From: Acidobacteriota bacterium
GTDB lineage: Bacteria > Acidobacteriota > Terriglobia > Bryobacterales > UBA6623
Length of the DNA: 64,000 nucleotides
Direction: 5' to 3'
Assembly (NCBI GenBank): GCA_016125275.1
Contig: WGMB01000003.1
Location: 1,529,896 to 1,593,895 of the forward strand
Positions 43,423 to 51,109 of the stretch are shown here, piece after piece (position 1 is the first letter of the stretch; each line of letters starts with the position of its first letter). The position numbers and the translations under genes were made by a program. The notes below the pieces were generated by a model that worked only from the letters and a program-made list of their open reading frames with translations, was not told the origin of the DNA and made no database searches.

Positions 43423-45117
43423 AAACTCCTGCGTCACCCGCACCACCTCTTCCACCGTCGTCACACCCTTCTCGATCTTCATCCAGCCGTCTTCCCGCAA
43501 GCTCCGCATCCCATTCCGCCGCGCCGCGTCCGTCAGCACGCCCGCGTCGGAATTCTTCATCACCAGCCCGCGAATCTCCTCGTTGAGCTCCATCAGCTCA
43601 AAGATTCCCTGCCGGCCGCGATAGCCCGTCCCGCGGCAGTTCTCGCAGCCCGCGCCGCGAAACGTCCGAATTCGCCGCCCTTCCGGGTTGATCACGTCGT
43701 CGCTCGCGATCCGGCACTCCGAACAGATCAGCCGCACCAGCCGCTGCGCCAGGACACCGACCACCGACGACGTGATCAGGTACGGCTCCACGCCCATGTC
43801 CGTCAGCCGAGTCACGGCGCTGGGGGCGTCGTTGGTGTGCAGCGTCGAATAGACGAAGTGGCCCGTCAGCGCCGAGCGGATCGCGATGTCCGCCGTCTCC
43901 CGGTCACGAATCTCGCCCACCATGATCACGTCCGGATCCTGGCGGACGATGTGCCGCAACCCGGCCGAAAACGTCAGCCCGATCGTCGAGTTGACGTGGA
44001 TCTGGTTGATCCCGTCCATCTGGTACTCGACCGGGTCCTCGATCGTGATGATCTTCTTGTCCGCCGTGTTGATGCGCTTCAACGCCGAGTACAGCGTGGT
44101 CGATTTGCCCGAGCCCGTCGGCCCCGTCACCAGAAAAATCCCGTGCGGCAGCGTCGTATAGAACTCCATCCGCCGCAGCATCACGTCGTCGAAGCCCAGC
44201 CGCCCCAGCTCGTAGAAATCCGTCGCCGAGCGGTCGAGCAGGCGCATCACGACCGATTCGCCATAGAGCGTCGGCAAGGTCGAGACGCGCAAGTCGACCT
44301 CATGCCCCATCACCTTGATCTTGATGCGGCCGTCTTGCGGCAGCCGCCGCTCGGCGATGTTCAGCCGCGCCATCAGCTTCAGGCGCGAGGTGATCGCCGC
44401 GCGCAGCTCACGGGCCGGCGGCTCCTGCTCCTGCAACACGCCGTCCACGCGGAAGCGGATGCGGAACTCCTTCTCGAACGGCTCCACGTGGATGTCCGAC
44501 GAGCGTGTGTCGAGCGCCCGGGCGATCATCGCGTTGACGTAGCGGATGACCGGCGCCTCGCTCGCCATGTCCCGCAGGTGCTCGATCTCCGCCGCGTCGT
44601 CGCCGCCGGCAAAGCCGAACTCGTCGTCGTCCTTCTTCTCTTCCGCCCCAAAAAAGCGGTCGATCGCGTCGAGGATGTCGGTCTCGGCCGCCAGCGCCGT
44701 CTGCACGTCGCAGCCGGAGAAGCGCCGGATCGTCGAAATCGTCTCGAAGTCCAGCGGGTCGGTCATCGCCACCCACAGCACGTCGCCTTCCTGCGCCAGC
44801 GGCAGGAACTGGAACTGGCGCATCGTGCGCGGCAGAATGCCCTCGATCTCAGGGACGATCTCGGGGAAGCGATCGGCCGTCAAAAACTCGATCTCGAGCT
44901 GCTCGGCCAGCGTCGTCAGCACCTCGCGCGGCGCCACGAAGCCCAAGTCGATCAGAATGCGGCCGATCCGGTCGCCGCGTTCGCGCTGCAGCTCGAGCGC
45001 CTTCTCCAAATCGTCGGCGTCGAGCGCACCCTTGGCGATCAGCCGCTCGCCCAACCGCCCGCGCAACCGCGGGTCGACCGCTCGACTCTTCCCTGTGCTG
45101 CTATTGACCTCAGCCAT
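43420..45117 (-). CDS. gspE: Type II secretion ATPase GspE
   Basis: A 565-residue cytoplasmic AAA-like ATPase that drives pseudopilus assembly. An N-terminal MshEN-like domain (about 20-160: GALDADDLEKALELQRERGD, TMRQFQFLPLAQEGDVLWVAM) is followed by the core: Walker A GPTGSGKST at 332-340, Asp box (IEDPVEYQMDGINQIHVN), Walker B (DPDVIMVGEIRDRETA) and His box (GHFVYSTLHTNDAPSA). A tetracysteine zinc motif (CSEC, later CENC) is near 480-515. It is the first gsp gene after three regulatory/unknown genes; its stop lies in a repeat array next to the broken four-helix-bundle gene. Confidence 0.96.
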   Translation of the reverse strand: MAEVNSSTGKSRAVDPRLRGRLGERLIAKGALDADDLEKALELQRERGDRIGRILIDLGFVAPREVLTTLAEQLEIEFLTADRFPEIVPEIEGILPRTMRQFQFLPLAQEGDVLWVAMTDPLDFETISTIRRFSGCDVQTALAAETDILDAIDRFFGAEEKKDDDEFGFAGGDDAAEIEHLRDMASEAPVIRYVNAMIARALDTRSSDIHVEPFEKEFRIRFRVDGVLQEQEPPARELRAAITSRLKLMARLNIAERRLPQDGRIKIKVMGHEVDLRVSTLPTLYGESVVMRLLDRSATDFYELGRLGFDDVMLRRMEFYTTLPHGIFLVTGPTGSGKSTTLYSALKRINTADKKIITIEDPVEYQMDGINQIHVNSTIGLTFSAGLRHIVRQDPDVIMVGEIRDRETADIAIRSALTGHFVYSTLHTNDAPSAVTRLTDMGVEPYLITSSVVGVLAQRLVRLICSECRIASDDVINPEGRRIRTFRGAGCENCRGTGYRGRQGIFELMELNEEIRGLVMKNSDAGVLTDAARRNGMRSLREDGWMKIEKGVTTVEEVVRVTQEF

Positions 45118-45146
45118 TCGTCGTTCCTCGAGTCCGCAACGGCTCG

Positions 45147-45701
45147 TTAGAAATACCGCAGCCCGATGCGCTGCTTCAGGTCCGCCACGGTCAGTCCTCC
45201 GGCGCGCGCCTGGTCCAGCGCCGTTCGCGTCGCCGCCGCCACCAACTGGCGCGGCAGTCCGCTGAGATCTTCCCAGTTGAAGTGGAACAGCGAGATCGCC
45301 AACGCCACCTTCTCGCCCACGTCCAACGCCGTCAGCTTGGCCGACTCTTCCACCAGAATCGCCCGCGCCTCGGCCTCGAGGTTCTCCAGCCGCTGCCTCT
45401 TACGCATGTTGAGCTGTTGCTTCTCGGCGTCTGAATAAGACTGCCGGAAGGGGTTGAGCGCCGCCGCCGGGTACAGGTTCACCTCCAGGGTGAAGACCGC
45501 CCCGTAGCCGTCGAGGTAAGCGCCGCGCGTGGAACCGAGCTGCATGATCGGCTGCGAGTCGGTGCGGATCTCGCTCAGGCGATGGTCGATGGCGCGTTCG
45601 ACTTCGGCGATCTGCAGACGCAGCTTCTGCGATGACGGGTCGACCTCGGCGGCGGGCAGCGTCGCCAGCCCCAGCAGCATCACACAGAGCAGCCGCTTCA
45701 T
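45147..45701 (-). CDS. Secreted protein of unknown function upstream of the type II operon
   Basis: A 184-residue exported protein with a signal peptide (LLCVMLLGLATLPAAE). The body is helical with some strands (DSQPIMQLGSTRGAYLDGYGAVFTLEVNLYP). I do not recognise a family. Its start overlaps the stop of the anti-sigma gene (ATGA), and gspE begins 29 bases later, so it belongs to the regulator end of the operon. A periplasmic sensor or assembly factor would fit, but this is inference. Confidence 0.55.
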   Translation of the reverse strand: MKRLLCVMLLGLATLPAAEVDPSSQKLRLQIAEVERAIDHRLSEIRTDSQPIMQLGSTRGAYLDGYGAVFTLEVNLYPAAALNPFRQSYSDAEKQQLNMRKRQRLENLEAEARAILVEESAKLTALDVGEKVALAISLFHFNWEDLSGLPRQLVAAATRTALDQARAGGLTVADLKQRIGLRYF

Positions 45702-46348
45702 CGCGCCACCGCCACCTGGGTCAGCTCCTTGAACAGCTTGTCGTAATTGCCTTGCACGATGCGCAAGCCGCTGAGCATGTCTTCCTGCGCGGCCTGAATG
45801 TCGCCCTTGAGCTCCGCGCGGGTCTCGGCGGAAGCGGTCCGCACCATCTCTTCCGCCGCTTGCCGCTGGCGAGCCTCGCTGGCCGCCGCCACTTCCTCGA
45901 ACAGCGCCCGTACCCGCGCCTCGTCCAGCGCCGGCTGCGGCTGGGGGACGACGACCGGAGTCGGCTCGACGGCCGTCGGCGCCGGACCAAACGCCACCGT
46001 CCAGCCGTCCGCCGCAACCGTCAGGCGCGGCTCGGTCGCCCACAGCCCGACGAACAGCACCGCCAGCAAGGCGGACATCCCCAGCGCGAACCGGGGCCCG
46101 TCCAGCCGCAGCCAGCGCAGCGCCCGGGCCGCCAGGGACGGCTCGAAAATCTTGTCGGAGACAAAGGCGATCCGCCGCGGCGGCTCCTCGGCCGGCAACG
46201 CCTTCACCGCCTCGCAGGTCATCCGCAGCCGGCTCAGCTCTTCCCTCGCGGCCGGCTCGGCGGCCAGATACGACTCCACATCCGCCCGCTCGACGGCCGT
46301 GAGCTCATCGAACAGGTAGTCGCGCAAATCGTGCGGAGCTTGCTTCAT
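45698..46348 (-). CDS. Anti-sigma factor-like membrane protein
   Basis: A 216-residue bitopic protein. The N-terminal about 65 residues resemble an anti-sigma domain (LRDYLFDELTAVERADVESYLAAEPAAREELSRLRMTCEAVKAL), although the classical HxxxCxxC zinc motif is missing. One helix (FALGMSALLAVLFVGLWAT) is followed by a periplasmic coiled-coil region. It begins 2 bases after the ECF sigma stop. By position and domain layout it should hold the sigma factor inactive at the membrane. Confidence 0.7.
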   Translation of the reverse strand: MKQAPHDLRDYLFDELTAVERADVESYLAAEPAAREELSRLRMTCEAVKALPAEEPPRRIAFVSDKIFEPSLAARALRWLRLDGPRFALGMSALLAVLFVGLWATEPRLTVAADGWTVAFGPAPTAVEPTPVVVPQPQPALDEARVRALFEEVAAASEARQRQAAEEMVRTASAETRAELKGDIQAAQEDMLSGLRIVQGNYDKLFKELTQVAVAR

Positions 46349-46350
46349 CG

Positions 46351-46917
46351 TCAGTTCCCCCCGGCCTTCACGCCTTGCGGCTCCAAATGACGCCGCATCG
46401 CTTCCAGACCCGCGTAGACTCGCGATTTGACCGTCGACACCGGACAGGCGGTGATCTCGGCGATCTCCTCGAACTTGAACCCTTCGTGCACCTTCAACAC
46501 CACGGCCTCTCTCTGTTCGGGCGGCAGAGCGTCGAGCACCTGCCGGACGATCAACGACGTCTCCGCGCCCGGCGCCTTCGGAGCGGCCGGCGCCGTCCGC
46601 GCATGGGCCGCCTCCAAGTCGTCCTCGTCGCTCAGCGGAAGCCTGCCCTTTCGCAGCTCCGACATCGCCTGGTTGTGTGCGATTCGGAACAGCCACTGCG
46701 GAAAGCGCTCGATGTCGTCGAGCCGCGCCAAGCCGCGATACGCCTTCAGGAACGTCTCCTGCGCCAAGTCCAACGCATCCTCCCGGTCGCCGACCAGGCG
46801 CACCAGGTAGGTGAAGACGCGCCTCTCCCAACGCGACACCAGCACGTTGAAGGCGTCCACGTCGCCGCGGCGGGCCTTCTGAATCAGGTCGCGATCTTCA
46901 ACTTCGCGAAAGATCAC
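46351..46917 (-). CDS. ECF-family RNA polymerase sigma factor
   Basis: A 188-residue sigma factor of the extracytoplasmic function group. Region 2 is seen in FNVLVSRWERRVFTYLVRLVGDREDALDLAQETFLKAYRGL and FPQWLFRIAHNQAMSELRK; region 4 in LDALPPEQREAVVLKVHEGFKFEEIAEITACPVSTVKSRVYAGLEAMRRHL (helix-turn-helix). The start is a GTG at 46917. The adjoining anti-sigma gene and the type II secretion genes on the same strand suggest control of secretion, but the target promoter cannot be seen directly. Confidence 0.9.
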   Translation of the reverse strand: MIFREVEDRDLIQKARRGDVDAFNVLVSRWERRVFTYLVRLVGDREDALDLAQETFLKAYRGLARLDDIERFPQWLFRIAHNQAMSELRKGRLPLSDEDDLEAAHARTAPAAPKAPGAETSLIVRQVLDALPPEQREAVVLKVHEGFKFEEIAEITACPVSTVKSRVYAGLEAMRRHLEPQGVKAGGN

Positions 46918-46980
46918 TCGGCGTCTCGTTCCAGCACTTCGAGAAGACGCGCGCGGCGCCCAAAAAGACGACCGCGGCGG

Positions 46981-47030
46981 GCCGGCCGTCTGGAGCGGGG
47001 TCTCCGGACCGCCGGCAGTTCTTTTATTTT
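46981..47030 (+). terminator. Rho-independent terminator, first of three
   Basis: A 15-bp stem with one mismatch and one wobble (46981-46995 with 47002-47016) is followed by TTCTTTTATTTT. Its transcript would have to start within or before the divergent sigma-factor gene start. Confidence 0.7.
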
Positions 47031-47104
47031 GAACGACTTGGACGAACCGGCCAAGTTCCTCAAAAATATTTTCGCCGCCACGCCGAAAAAAACGCGGCCT
47101 GCTG

Positions 47105-47212
47105 CGTCCTACCTAGTGAAGGCATCAAGACGACGAACTGCCATCTGCTTCTCCTTTAGAACCCACAAGAGACCTCGCCGGGAGCTCCCACCTCCCGGCG
47201 CTTTTTCTTTTT
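47105..47212 (+). ncRNA. Candidate small RNA, copy 1
   Basis: A region of about 105 bases ending in a strong terminator. It shares with copy 2 the blocks CNTACCNAGTGAA(G/A)GCA, GAACTGCC, GCTTCTCC and CCACAAGA in the same order. The 9-bp terminator stem (47176-47184 with 47192-47200) encloses CTCCCAC next to CTCC, giving CACCTCC near the loop; the tail is TTTTTCTTTTT. A start near 47105 is a guess. No open frame of note lies inside. Not matched to any family I can name. Confidence 0.4.
47176..47212 (+). terminator. Rho-independent terminator of RNA candidate 1
   Basis: A 9-bp GC stem, 7-base loop and a T-tail of two five-T runs split by one C. This is the clearest terminator in the region. 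Confidence 0.85.
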
Positions 47213-47288
47213 GCGGTCCTCGGGCGGCCCCTCCTACATTCGTCAGAGAAAGTTTTTCGCCTGGCGCCGTAAGAGCCAGGGTGTCATC

Positions 47289-47403
47289 CGTCTTACCAAG
47301 TGAAAGCAGATCCGGTTGGACATCCGAAACTGCCTTCGCTTCTCCAAAATCCAACAAGAACGGCTTTGGCGCGGGACTCCACACCTCCCGCGCCTTTTGT
47401 TTT
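47289..47403 (+). ncRNA. Candidate small RNA, copy 2
   Basis: A second unit, 184 bases downstream of copy 1 by alignment of the conserved opening block (17 of 20 bases the same). It keeps GAAACTGCC, GCTTCTCC and CAACAAGA and ends in a terminator whose loop contains CACACCTCC. Copies differ in the terminator stem but keep its length, suggesting conserved structure. Function unknown; it could also be a leader of wzm that is attenuated. Confidence 0.4.
47368..47403 (+). terminator. Rho-independent terminator of RNA candidate 2
   Basis: GGCGCGGGA (47368-47376) pairs with 47386-47394, with a 9-base loop, followed by TTTTGTTTT. It lies 31 bases before the wzm ATG. Confidence 0.85.
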
Positions 47404-47420
47404 GGCCCCCAGGTCTCTGC

Positions 47421-47426
47421 TAGATT
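47421..47426 (+). promoter_or_regulatory. Candidate -10 element (TAGATT) of wzm
   Basis: CTGCTAGATTCGGCTCG precedes the ATG at 47434 by only 7 bases, directly after the last terminator. The message would be nearly leaderless. Confidence 0.35.
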
Positions 47427-47433
47427 CGGCTCG

Positions 47434-48249
47434 ATGCCCTGGCCTCGACCGCCCGGATACTTTTTCGTCCAGAACTTGGTCCGCGGGCGGAGCCTGATCT
47501 TCCAGCTCGTGCGCCGTGACTTCCACCAGCGCTACGTCGGCTCGATCGTCGGCTGGGTCTGGGGCGTCATCCATCCGCTCACCCTGTTGGCCGTCTACAC
47601 CTTCGTCTTCGAGCACGCCCTGGGCGTCCGCCTGCCGCCGGAAGAGGTGACCGACAACTATCCTCTGTTTCTGATGGCCGGCATGCTGCCCTGGATGCTC
47701 TTTGCCGAAACCCTACAGCGCTCGGCGACGGCCCTGCCCGAATACTCGAACCTCATCAAGAAGAGCGTCTTCCCCAGCGAGATCATCCCGCTCAGCATCT
47801 TTCTGTCCGGGTTGGCGAGCCACCTGCTGGCCCTGGTGCTACTGGTCTTCGCCACCGGCTTCTGGGCCGGCGAGTGGAGCGCGGCGCTGTGGGTGCTGCC
47901 GTTCTACCTGGCTCTGCTCGGCCTGCTGAGCCTGGGGTTCTCGTGGATCCTGGCCTCGCTGAACGTCTACCTGCGCGACACCGCCCAGGTGTTGGCGGTC
48001 GCCATGACGGCCTGGTTCTGGCTCACGCCGATCTTTCTGTCCGAAACCCGCCTCTCCGAGTTGATCCCCGGCGTAGTCGACTGGAACCCTCTGACCTACT
48101 TCGTGCGCGGCTACCGCATGGCGATCCTCGGCGGCCAGGCGCCGGCGCCGCTCGATCTGCTGATCCTCGCCGCGTTCGGCGTGGGAATCTTCCTGGTCGG
48201 CGGACTCTTCTTCCGCCAGACCAAGCGCGGCTTCGCGGACGTGTTGTGA
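47434..48249 (+). CDS. wzm: ABC-2 type polysaccharide export permease (Wzm/TagG-like)
   Basis: A 271-residue inner-membrane permease with six hydrophobic segments. The N-terminal LIFQLVRRDFHQRYVGSIVGWVWGVIHPL amphipathic helix, PLFLMAGMLPWMLFAETLQR and the C-terminal NPLTYFVRGYR and FRQTKRGFADVL are typical of O-antigen/teichoic acid exporters. It should pair with the Wzt ATPase encoded at 49805-51109, but a sulfatase gene lies between them, whereas wzm-wzt pairs are usually adjacent. Start at ATG 47434. Confidence 0.88.
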   Translation: MPWPRPPGYFFVQNLVRGRSLIFQLVRRDFHQRYVGSIVGWVWGVIHPLTLLAVYTFVFEHALGVRLPPEEVTDNYPLFLMAGMLPWMLFAETLQRSATALPEYSNLIKKSVFPSEIIPLSIFLSGLASHLLALVLLVFATGFWAGEWSAALWVLPFYLALLGLLSLGFSWILASLNVYLRDTAQVLAVAMTAWFWLTPIFLSETRLSELIPGVVDWNPLTYFVRGYRMAILGGQAPAPLDLLILAAFGVGIFLVGGLFFRQTKRGFADVL

Positions 48250-48259
48250 AACGGCAGAC

Positions 48260-48293
48260 AGTGAGCAGTGAACAGTGAGCGGTGAACAGTGGT
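48260..48293. repeat. 7-base-period repeat at the wzm/sulfatase junction
   Basis: Units AGTGAGC, AGTGAAC, AGTGAGC, GGTGAAC, AGTG step exactly 7 bases. The GTG start of the sulfatase (48289) lies in the last unit. Confidence 0.75.
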
Positions 48294-49716
48294 GAAGAAA
48301 GCGCAAGCCCAACTCCTTCGGTCAACCGTCCGCCGGTCAACGGTCCAAGCGTCGGCGGTCACCCTCCTCCTTGCCTTCACCCTGCTCGCCCCCGGCTCCT
48401 TCGCCGCCGAGCGACCCAACGTCATCCTGCTGCTGGCCGACGATCTCGGCTGGGGAGACCTGGGCGTCTATGGCGGCCGCTCCACGCTCACCCCCAACCT
48501 CGACGCGCTCGCCGCCCACGGCACGCGCCTCGTCAACTACTACTCGACCTCGGCGGTCTGCACGCCCGCTCGAGCCAGTCTGCTGACCGGCCGCTACCCG
48601 CTGCGCTTGGGCATCACCAAACACTTTCCGGACGACGAGAGCCACCTGCCGGCGGAATCGGTCACCATCGCCGAGCTGCTCCAAGCCGCCGGCTACCGCA
48701 CCGGCCACGTCGGCAAGTGGCACCTCGGCGGCCTGCACCAGAAGCACATCGACGACCGTGCGCATTCCATTCCCGGGCCGCATGAGCACGGCTTCGAGGA
48801 ATACCTGACGCAGCTCGAAGATCCGCCGGTCCGGGTTCCGCTCGGCCGCGAGAACCGCATGTACCGCGACGGCGGCAAGCACCTGGTGCGCAACGACGAG
48901 AACGTCCCGCCCGACCCTCGCTACTACACCGACATCAACGGCGACGAAGCCATCCGCCTAGTCGAGAAATTCCACGGCGAAGGCAAGCCGTTCTTCCTGA
49001 ACCTCTGGTGGCTCGTGCCGCACAAGCCCTACGAGCCGGCGCCCGAACCCTTCTTCGGGATGTACGAGGGCTGGGCCGACGGCGACCAGCGCAAGTTCCG
49101 CTCGATGCTCAGCCACATGGACCACAAGGTCGGCGAGCTCGTCGCCAAGCTCGAAGAGCTGGGCATCGCCGACAACACGCTGATCGTCTTCACCTCGGAC
49201 AACGGCGGCGCCTACGAGGCTGACATCGGTCCCTGGAAAGGCGGCAAGACGGACCTGCACGGCGGCGGCGTGCGGGTTCCGTACATCGCGGTCTGGCCCG
49301 GGAAGATCCCGGCGGGCGTGGTGAGCCGGGAGGTCGCCAACCACAACGACCTGCTGCCGACCTTCTGCGCCGCCGCCGGCGTCGAGCCGCCCGCCGAGAT
49401 CGACGGCCTGAACCTGCTGCCGCACCTCACTGACGGCGCGCCGGTGCTGGGCCGCGGCCCCATCTTCTGGCAAATGGATTTGTACAAGTCGATCCAGCGT
49501 CACTATCCCAAGCCCGAGCCCTACGCCACCGAAGCCGTGCAGGAAGGCCGCTGGAAGCTGCTCTCCCGCGACGGCAAGCCGGTGGAGCTGTTCGACATCG
49601 ACGCCGACCCGCAAGAGCGCGACAACCTGCTGCCGGACTTCCCCGAGGTCGCAGGGCGGCTGAGCCGTCAAGTCAAGGCCTTCTTGGCCGAACCGAGAAT
49701 GAGCCCGCTGCCCTAA
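48289..49716 (+). CDS. Secreted arylsulfatase-family sulfatase
   Basis: A 475-residue sulfatase of the alkaline phosphatase superfamily. Active-site blocks: NVILLLADDLGWGDLG (metal Asp pair), CTPARASLLTGRYPLR with Cys91 that is converted to formylglycine (CxPxR), TGHVGKWHLGG (Lys/His) and FTSDNGGAYE (metal Asp/Asn). It probably removes sulfate esters from polysaccharides. The signal peptide (VTLLLAFTLLAPGSFAA) is preceded by about 20 residues (AQAQLLRSTVRRSTVQASA) read through repeat DNA. The start is a GTG at 48289 in a repeat unit; no better start is seen. It separates wzm from wzt. Confidence 0.88.
   Translation: MVKKAQAQLLRSTVRRSTVQASAVTLLLAFTLLAPGSFAAERPNVILLLADDLGWGDLGVYGGRSTLTPNLDALAAHGTRLVNYYSTSAVCTPARASLLTGRYPLRLGITKHFPDDESHLPAESVTIAELLQAAGYRTGHVGKWHLGGLHQKHIDDRAHSIPGPHEHGFEEYLTQLEDPPVRVPLGRENRMYRDGGKHLVRNDENVPPDPRYYTDINGDEAIRLVEKFHGEGKPFFLNLWWLVPHKPYEPAPEPFFGMYEGWADGDQRKFRSMLSHMDHKVGELVAKLEELGIADNTLIVFTSDNGGAYEADIGPWKGGKTDLHGGGVRVPYIAVWPGKIPAGVVSREVANHNDLLPTFCAAAGVEPPAEIDGLNLLPHLTDGAPVLGRGPIFWQMDLYKSIQRHYPKPEPYATEAVQEGRWKLLSRDGKPVELFDIDADPQERDNLLPDFPEVAGRLSRQVKAFLAEPRMSPLP
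48319..48361. repeat. 7/8-base-period repeat inside the sulfatase N terminus
   Basis: Units CGGTCAA, CCGTCCG, CCGGTCAA, CGGTCCA, AGCGTCGG, CGGTCAC: mostly 7 bases, some 8. It encodes the positively charged start of the sulfatase signal sequence. Confidence 0.65.
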
Positions 49717-49786
49717 CCGGGGCAATCGCCCGCGCGCCTGCCCGCGGCTCGCCATCGACCACGTAACTCGCCCTCGCCAAACGGTT

Positions 49787-49792
49787 TACACT
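49787..49792 (+). promoter_or_regulatory. Candidate -10 element (TACACT) of wzt
   Basis: GGTTTACACTGG lies 12 bases before the ATG at 49805, giving wzt a likely promoter of its own after the sulfatase gene. Confidence 0.4.
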
Positions 49793-49804
49793 GGAATTTC
49801 GCGG

Positions 49805-51109
49805 ATGTCCTCTCCCGCCGTAGCCTTTCGGTCGGTCTCCAAGAGCTACCCGATCTACCAGAATCCGGCCGATCGCCTCAAGGAGATCCTGACCTTCCAC
49901 CGCCTCAAGCGCCACCAGGACCACTGGGCCCTGCGGGACGTCTCCTTCGAAGTCGGCCGCGGCGAAGTCTTCTGCCTGGTTGGCGAAAACGGCTCCGGCA
50001 AAAGCACTTCGCTGCAACTGGCCGCGCAGATCTTTCCGCCCAGCGCCGGCCAAGTGGAGATCAACGGCCGCGTCTCGGCGCTGCTCGAGCTCGGCGCCGG
50101 CTTCAACCCCGAATTCTCCGGCCGCGACAACGTCTTCTTGAGCGGCACGGTGCTGGGGCTGTCGACCGCCGAGATCACCCGCCGCTACGAGGCCATCGAA
50201 CAGTTCGCGGAGATCGGCGACTTCATCAATCAGCCCGTCAAGACCTACTCCTCCGGCATGCTCGTGCGGCTGGCCTTCGCCGTCGCCATCAACGTGGAGC
50301 CCGAGGTGCTGCTGGTGGACGAAGCGCTCGCGGTCGGCGACTTCTACTTCCGCCAGCGCTGCATGCGGCAGGTGCACGAGCTGCGCAAGCGCGGCGTGAC
50401 GATCCTGTTCGTCTCGCACGCCATGGCCGACGTGAAGGCGCTGGGAACGCAGTGCCTATGGCTCGAGAACGGCCGCATGGTGGAGCTCGGCCCGCCCGAC
50501 CGCGTCGTCAGCAAGTACCTGGCCCGGATGACCGAAAAGGACGCCGCCTACCTGGACCGTCGAGGCTCCGCCGCCGCGCCGCCCCGCGCGTCCGTCATCG
50601 CGCCCGAGGTCGTGGAGCGCATCCCTAACATCGACCACCGCCACGGCGACGGCGGCGCAGAGATCCTGGGCGTGGCCGCCCTCGACGCCTCCGGCCGCGA
50701 GCTCGCCATGCTCGAACCACACGCGCCGCTCACCTTGCGCATCAGCGTCCGCGCCAAACGAGCCCTGGAGGCGCCCAACGTCGGCTTCATGCTCCGCAAC
50801 CACATGGGCATCGACTTCGCCGGCTCCAACACCGCCCGCGAGGGCGTGGAGCTGCCCCCCATGCAGCCAGGCGACATCACCACCGTCGACTTCCACCTTG
50901 ACCTGCCGGAGCTCTATCCCGGAAACTTCTCTTTCTCGCCCGCCGTCGCCGACGGCGACGAGATCTCCTACGTCATGTGCGACTGGATCGATAACGCCCT
51001 GGCGCTGCCGATGGCGCACCGCGGCAAGCAGATCTACGGCTACATCCACCTGCCCTGCCGCATCGCCGTCAACCGCCGCCTGGCGGAGTCGGTTCTCGTG
51101 CCCGAATGA
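49805..51109 (+). CDS. wzt: ABC transporter ATPase with C-terminal Wzt-type domain
   Basis: A 434-residue ATPase that powers polysaccharide export with the Wzm permease. The nucleotide-binding domain has Walker A GENGSGKST (about 60-68), the signature YSSGMLVRLAFAVA and Walker B EVLLVDEALAVGD. Residues about 270-430 form a Wzt C-terminal beta-sandwich (GDGGAEILGVAALDASGREL, EAPNVGFMLRNHMGIDFAGSNT, FSPAVADGDE) that recognises the modified end of the glycan. Its stop overlaps the start of the glycosyltransferase gene (ATGA). The C-terminal domain suggests that chain termination is sensed. Confidence 0.92.
   Translation: MSSPAVAFRSVSKSYPIYQNPADRLKEILTFHRLKRHQDHWALRDVSFEVGRGEVFCLVGENGSGKSTSLQLAAQIFPPSAGQVEINGRVSALLELGAGFNPEFSGRDNVFLSGTVLGLSTAEITRRYEAIEQFAEIGDFINQPVKTYSSGMLVRLAFAVAINVEPEVLLVDEALAVGDFYFRQRCMRQVHELRKRGVTILFVSHAMADVKALGTQCLWLENGRMVELGPPDRVVSKYLARMTEKDAAYLDRRGSAAAPPRASVIAPEVVERIPNIDHRHGDGGAEILGVAALDASGRELAMLEPHAPLTLRISVRAKRALEAPNVGFMLRNHMGIDFAGSNTAREGVELPPMQPGDITTVDFHLDLPELYPGNFSFSPAVADGDEISYVMCDWIDNALALPMAHRGKQIYGYIHLPCRIAVNRRLAESVLVPE

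Larger units (their letters stand above)
46918..47433. other. Large gene-free region with three terminators and two RNA candidates
   Basis: About 515 bases between divergent transcription units hold no supported coding sequence. They contain three rho-independent terminators on the plus strand (46981-47030, 47176-47212, 47368-47403) and two related units before the last two. AT-rich stretches around 47020-47075 may hold promoters. Wzm starts at 47434. Confidence 0.6.
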
